Assembly (NCBI RefSeq): GCF_013177315.1
Contig: NZ_CP053661.1
Coordinates: forward strand, 4,030,001 to 4,094,000
From: Thermoleptolyngbya sichuanensis A183
GTDB taxonomy: Bacteria; Cyanobacteriota; Cyanobacteriia; Elainellales; Elainellaceae
DNA: 64,000 nt
Direction: 5' to 3'
Under the pieces are notes generated by a model, which searched no databases, was not told the DNA's origin, and saw nothing but the letters and a program-made list of their open reading frames with translations. The position numbers and the translations under genes are program-made. The stretch's first letter is position 1, and each line of letters opens with the position of its first letter. Shown here piece after piece: positions 62,324-64,000 of the stretch.

Positions 62324-64000
62324 ATGTCTATGGTTCGTGCGATCGCCCCTGCTGCAACGCCAGCATCGGAACAGGCGAGAGTTCCGCTTGCCAAACGGAT
62401 CTTACTTCGTCTGGTGAATGGCATTCCGCATTTTTTTGAAACGGCTTTTCGCCGCCATCGCTACGTATTTTTGGTACTTCTCAGCGCCCTGCTGTGGCTG
62501 GCCACACCTATGATTACGGCCCGTCCTGGCATTTGGCAGCAGGGCGTTTTTGGACTGTCGCTGGTGTTTTTGGGCAACTGGCTGGTGCGCCTGGAGGAGC
62601 AGCAAGAAGACTCTGCGCTCAGCGAACGGCTGCATCTGGTCTTGGTTGCCCTCAGCGGACTGACCACTCTCCGCTATTTCTACTACCGCACGTTCTATAC
62701 CCTCTCGCTGAATGGCTGGCTGAATGCAGCCTTTAGCGTGCTGCTCTATGCCGCAGAGATGTACGCCATTCTGACGCTGTTTCTGGCCTATTTTCAGACG
62801 CTCCGCATCCGTCAGCGCCAGCCGATTGACTTATCCACCGTGCCCCAGACGCAGTGGCCCAGTGTCGATGTATACATTCCGACCTATAACGAAGACGTAG
62901 AAATTGTGCGAAAAACGGCGATCGCCGCCCTCGCCATCGACTATCCCGCCGACAAAAAGTGCGTGTACGTTCTAGACGACGGCCGCAAGTATCCCGAACG
63001 CCGCGCCGAATTGCAGGCCATGTGCGACGAGGTGGGCGCAATCATGCTGGTGCGCGACAACAACGACCACGCCAAAGCGGGCAACATCAACACGGCGCTA
63101 GAGAAAACCCACGGCGATTTGGTGCTGATTTTGGACTGCGACCATATCCCCGCCCGCTGCTTTCTCAAAGAAACAGTGGGCTTTTTCCTCAAGCCCAAAG
63201 TCGCACTCGTGCAAACGCCGCACTGGTTCTACAATCCCGACCCCTTCGAGCGCAACCTGCTGACTCGTGGCCAAATTCCCGTGGGCAACGAGCTATTTTA
63301 CAAAGTGCTGCAAAAGGGGAATGACCACTGGAATGCGGCGTTCTTTTGCGGTTCCGCTGCGGTTGTGCGGCGCGAGTATATTCTGGAGATTGGCGGTATC
63401 GCCACCGAAACTGTAACCGAGGATTGTCACACGGCGCTGCGGCTACATTCGCTCGGCTACCAGTCTGTCTACTACGACAAGATTATGGTGGCGGGATTGG
63501 CTCCCGAAAAATTTTCGTCCTATGTGGGTCAGCAGGTGCGCTGGGCGAGGGGCATGGCGCAAATCCTGCGGCTCGAAAATCCCCTGTTTAACCGCAAGCT
63601 GAAGCTCACGCTGGCGCAGCGATTGTGCTATTTCAGCGCCACGTCACACTTCTTCTTTGGCTTTCCGCGACTGATGTATGTGGTTGCACCGATGATTTAC
63701 CTGCTGCTGGGCATTTCGTCGGTGCGTGGGCTGGGTCTAGAGACGATGGCTTACGCACTGCCGCACATTCTTTTGTCTATGCAAACCAACCACATTCCCT
63801 ATAAGCACGTTAGATTCTCTTTCTGGAACGAAGTGTATGAATTTGCCATGTCGTTTCAGGCGGGCATTGTGACGCTGCTGGCGTTGATCAATCCAAAGCT
63901 GGGATCGTTCAACGTGACGGACAAAGGGCTGATGGTGACTGAGCGCAACTTTGATTTTGAGAGTGTGCGATATCTGGTGTATTTGAGTGCGATCGCCGCT
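62324..64000 (+). CDS. bcsA: Cellulose synthase catalytic subunit (BcsA-like), 3' end outside window
   Basis: 559 codons are open to the window end. The N-terminus has several membrane segments, then the GT2 domain: VDVYIPTYNEDVEIVRKTAI, DDG (about 218-220), ILDCDHIPARCF with the D-C-D substrate Asp pair, TVTEDCHTALRLHSLGY (catalytic base in TED) and QQVRWARGMAQILR (QxxRW). The membrane region resumes. A PilZ c-di-GMP domain, if present, lies beyond 64000. Start at 62324 (MSMVRAIAP) follows AGTAGGAG. The product may be cellulose or another beta-glucan. Confidence 0.9.
   Translation, partial: MSMVRAIAPAATPASEQARVPLAKRILLRLVNGIPHFFETAFRRHRYVFLVLLSALLWLATPMITARPGIWQQGVFGLSLVFLGNWLVRLEEQQEDSALSERLHLVLVALSGLTTLRYFYYRTFYTLSLNGWLNAAFSVLLYAAEMYAILTLFLAYFQTLRIRQRQPIDLSTVPQTQWPSVDVYIPTYNEDVEIVRKTAIAALAIDYPADKKCVYVLDDGRKYPERRAELQAMCDEVGAIMLVRDNNDHAKAGNINTALEKTHGDLVLILDCDHIPARCFLKETVGFFLKPKVALVQTPHWFYNPDPFERNLLTRGQIPVGNELFYKVLQKGNDHWNAAFFCGSAAVVRREYILEIGGIATETVTEDCHTALRLHSLGYQSVYYDKIMVAGLAPEKFSSYVGQQVRWARGMAQILRLENPLFNRKLKLTLAQRLCYFSATSHFFFGFPRLMYVVAPMIYLLLGISSVRGLGLETMAYALPHILLSMQTNHIPYKHVRFSFWNEVYEFAMSFQAGIVTLLALINPKLGSFNVTDKGLMVTERNFDFESVRYLVYLSAIAA

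Overview
The window is cyanobacterial chromosome. The evidence is the very frequent HIP1 octamer GCGATCGC and a set of cyanobacterial genes: psbA (D1), ndhN, ycf3, ldpA, menG, an acyl-ACP reductase, a Ycf45-type ATPase and a photosystem II S4-domain protein. The GC-rich coding sequence, many heptamer-type CAAAATC repeats and many insertion sequences fit a filamentous, Leptolyngbya-like (possibly thermophilic) strain. That genus-level guess is inference.

Layout. 0-9 kb is mostly housekeeping: urease ureA-ureB without ureC, tilS, a KGK-like protein, ccsA (cytochrome c maturation), a secreted MliC-like protein, tldD, menG and a membrane thioredoxin (TxlA/HCF164 type). A probable 6S RNA lies at 9.1-9.3 kb. 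9.9-14.3 kb is an island of insertion sequences: a MITE, a frameshifted IS4-type element, an ISKra4 element and another IS4-type element, mixed with remnants of an antitoxin-like gene and a brnT-type toxin gene. 14.3-44.3 kb is a dense conserved block: a small glycine-rich membrane protein, a fused two-domain oligopeptide ABC ATPase, a ClpP-like protein, aar, pepP, ndhN, ldpA, a ycf45-like gene, ycf3, gatC, rnhA, moaD-like and thrC, psbA, purL-purF, cobH, an S4 protein and a VOC protein.

44.7-54.8 kb is a second mobile island. It holds a MITE, a DDE transposase element, a nearly identical second copy of the frameshifted IS4-type element, one IS630 inserted inside another IS630, an ISKra4 element, a possible toxin/immunity pair followed by an integron attC-like palindrome, and an intact IS4-type element with a 10-bp target duplication. 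An orphan sensor histidine kinase, an RRM RNA-binding protein and the start of a cellulose/exopolysaccharide synthase operon (TPR protein, BcsB, BcsA; BcsA runs off the end) close the window.

The strongest candidates for something new are the two-gene cassette at 52.1-53.15 kb (the first product resembles Tse2-type ADP-ribosyltransferase toxins) with its attC-like site, and small dispersed repeats, one family of which has inserted in frame into an acetyltransferase gene. Several insertion events can be read to the base from target-site duplications and restored reading frames.
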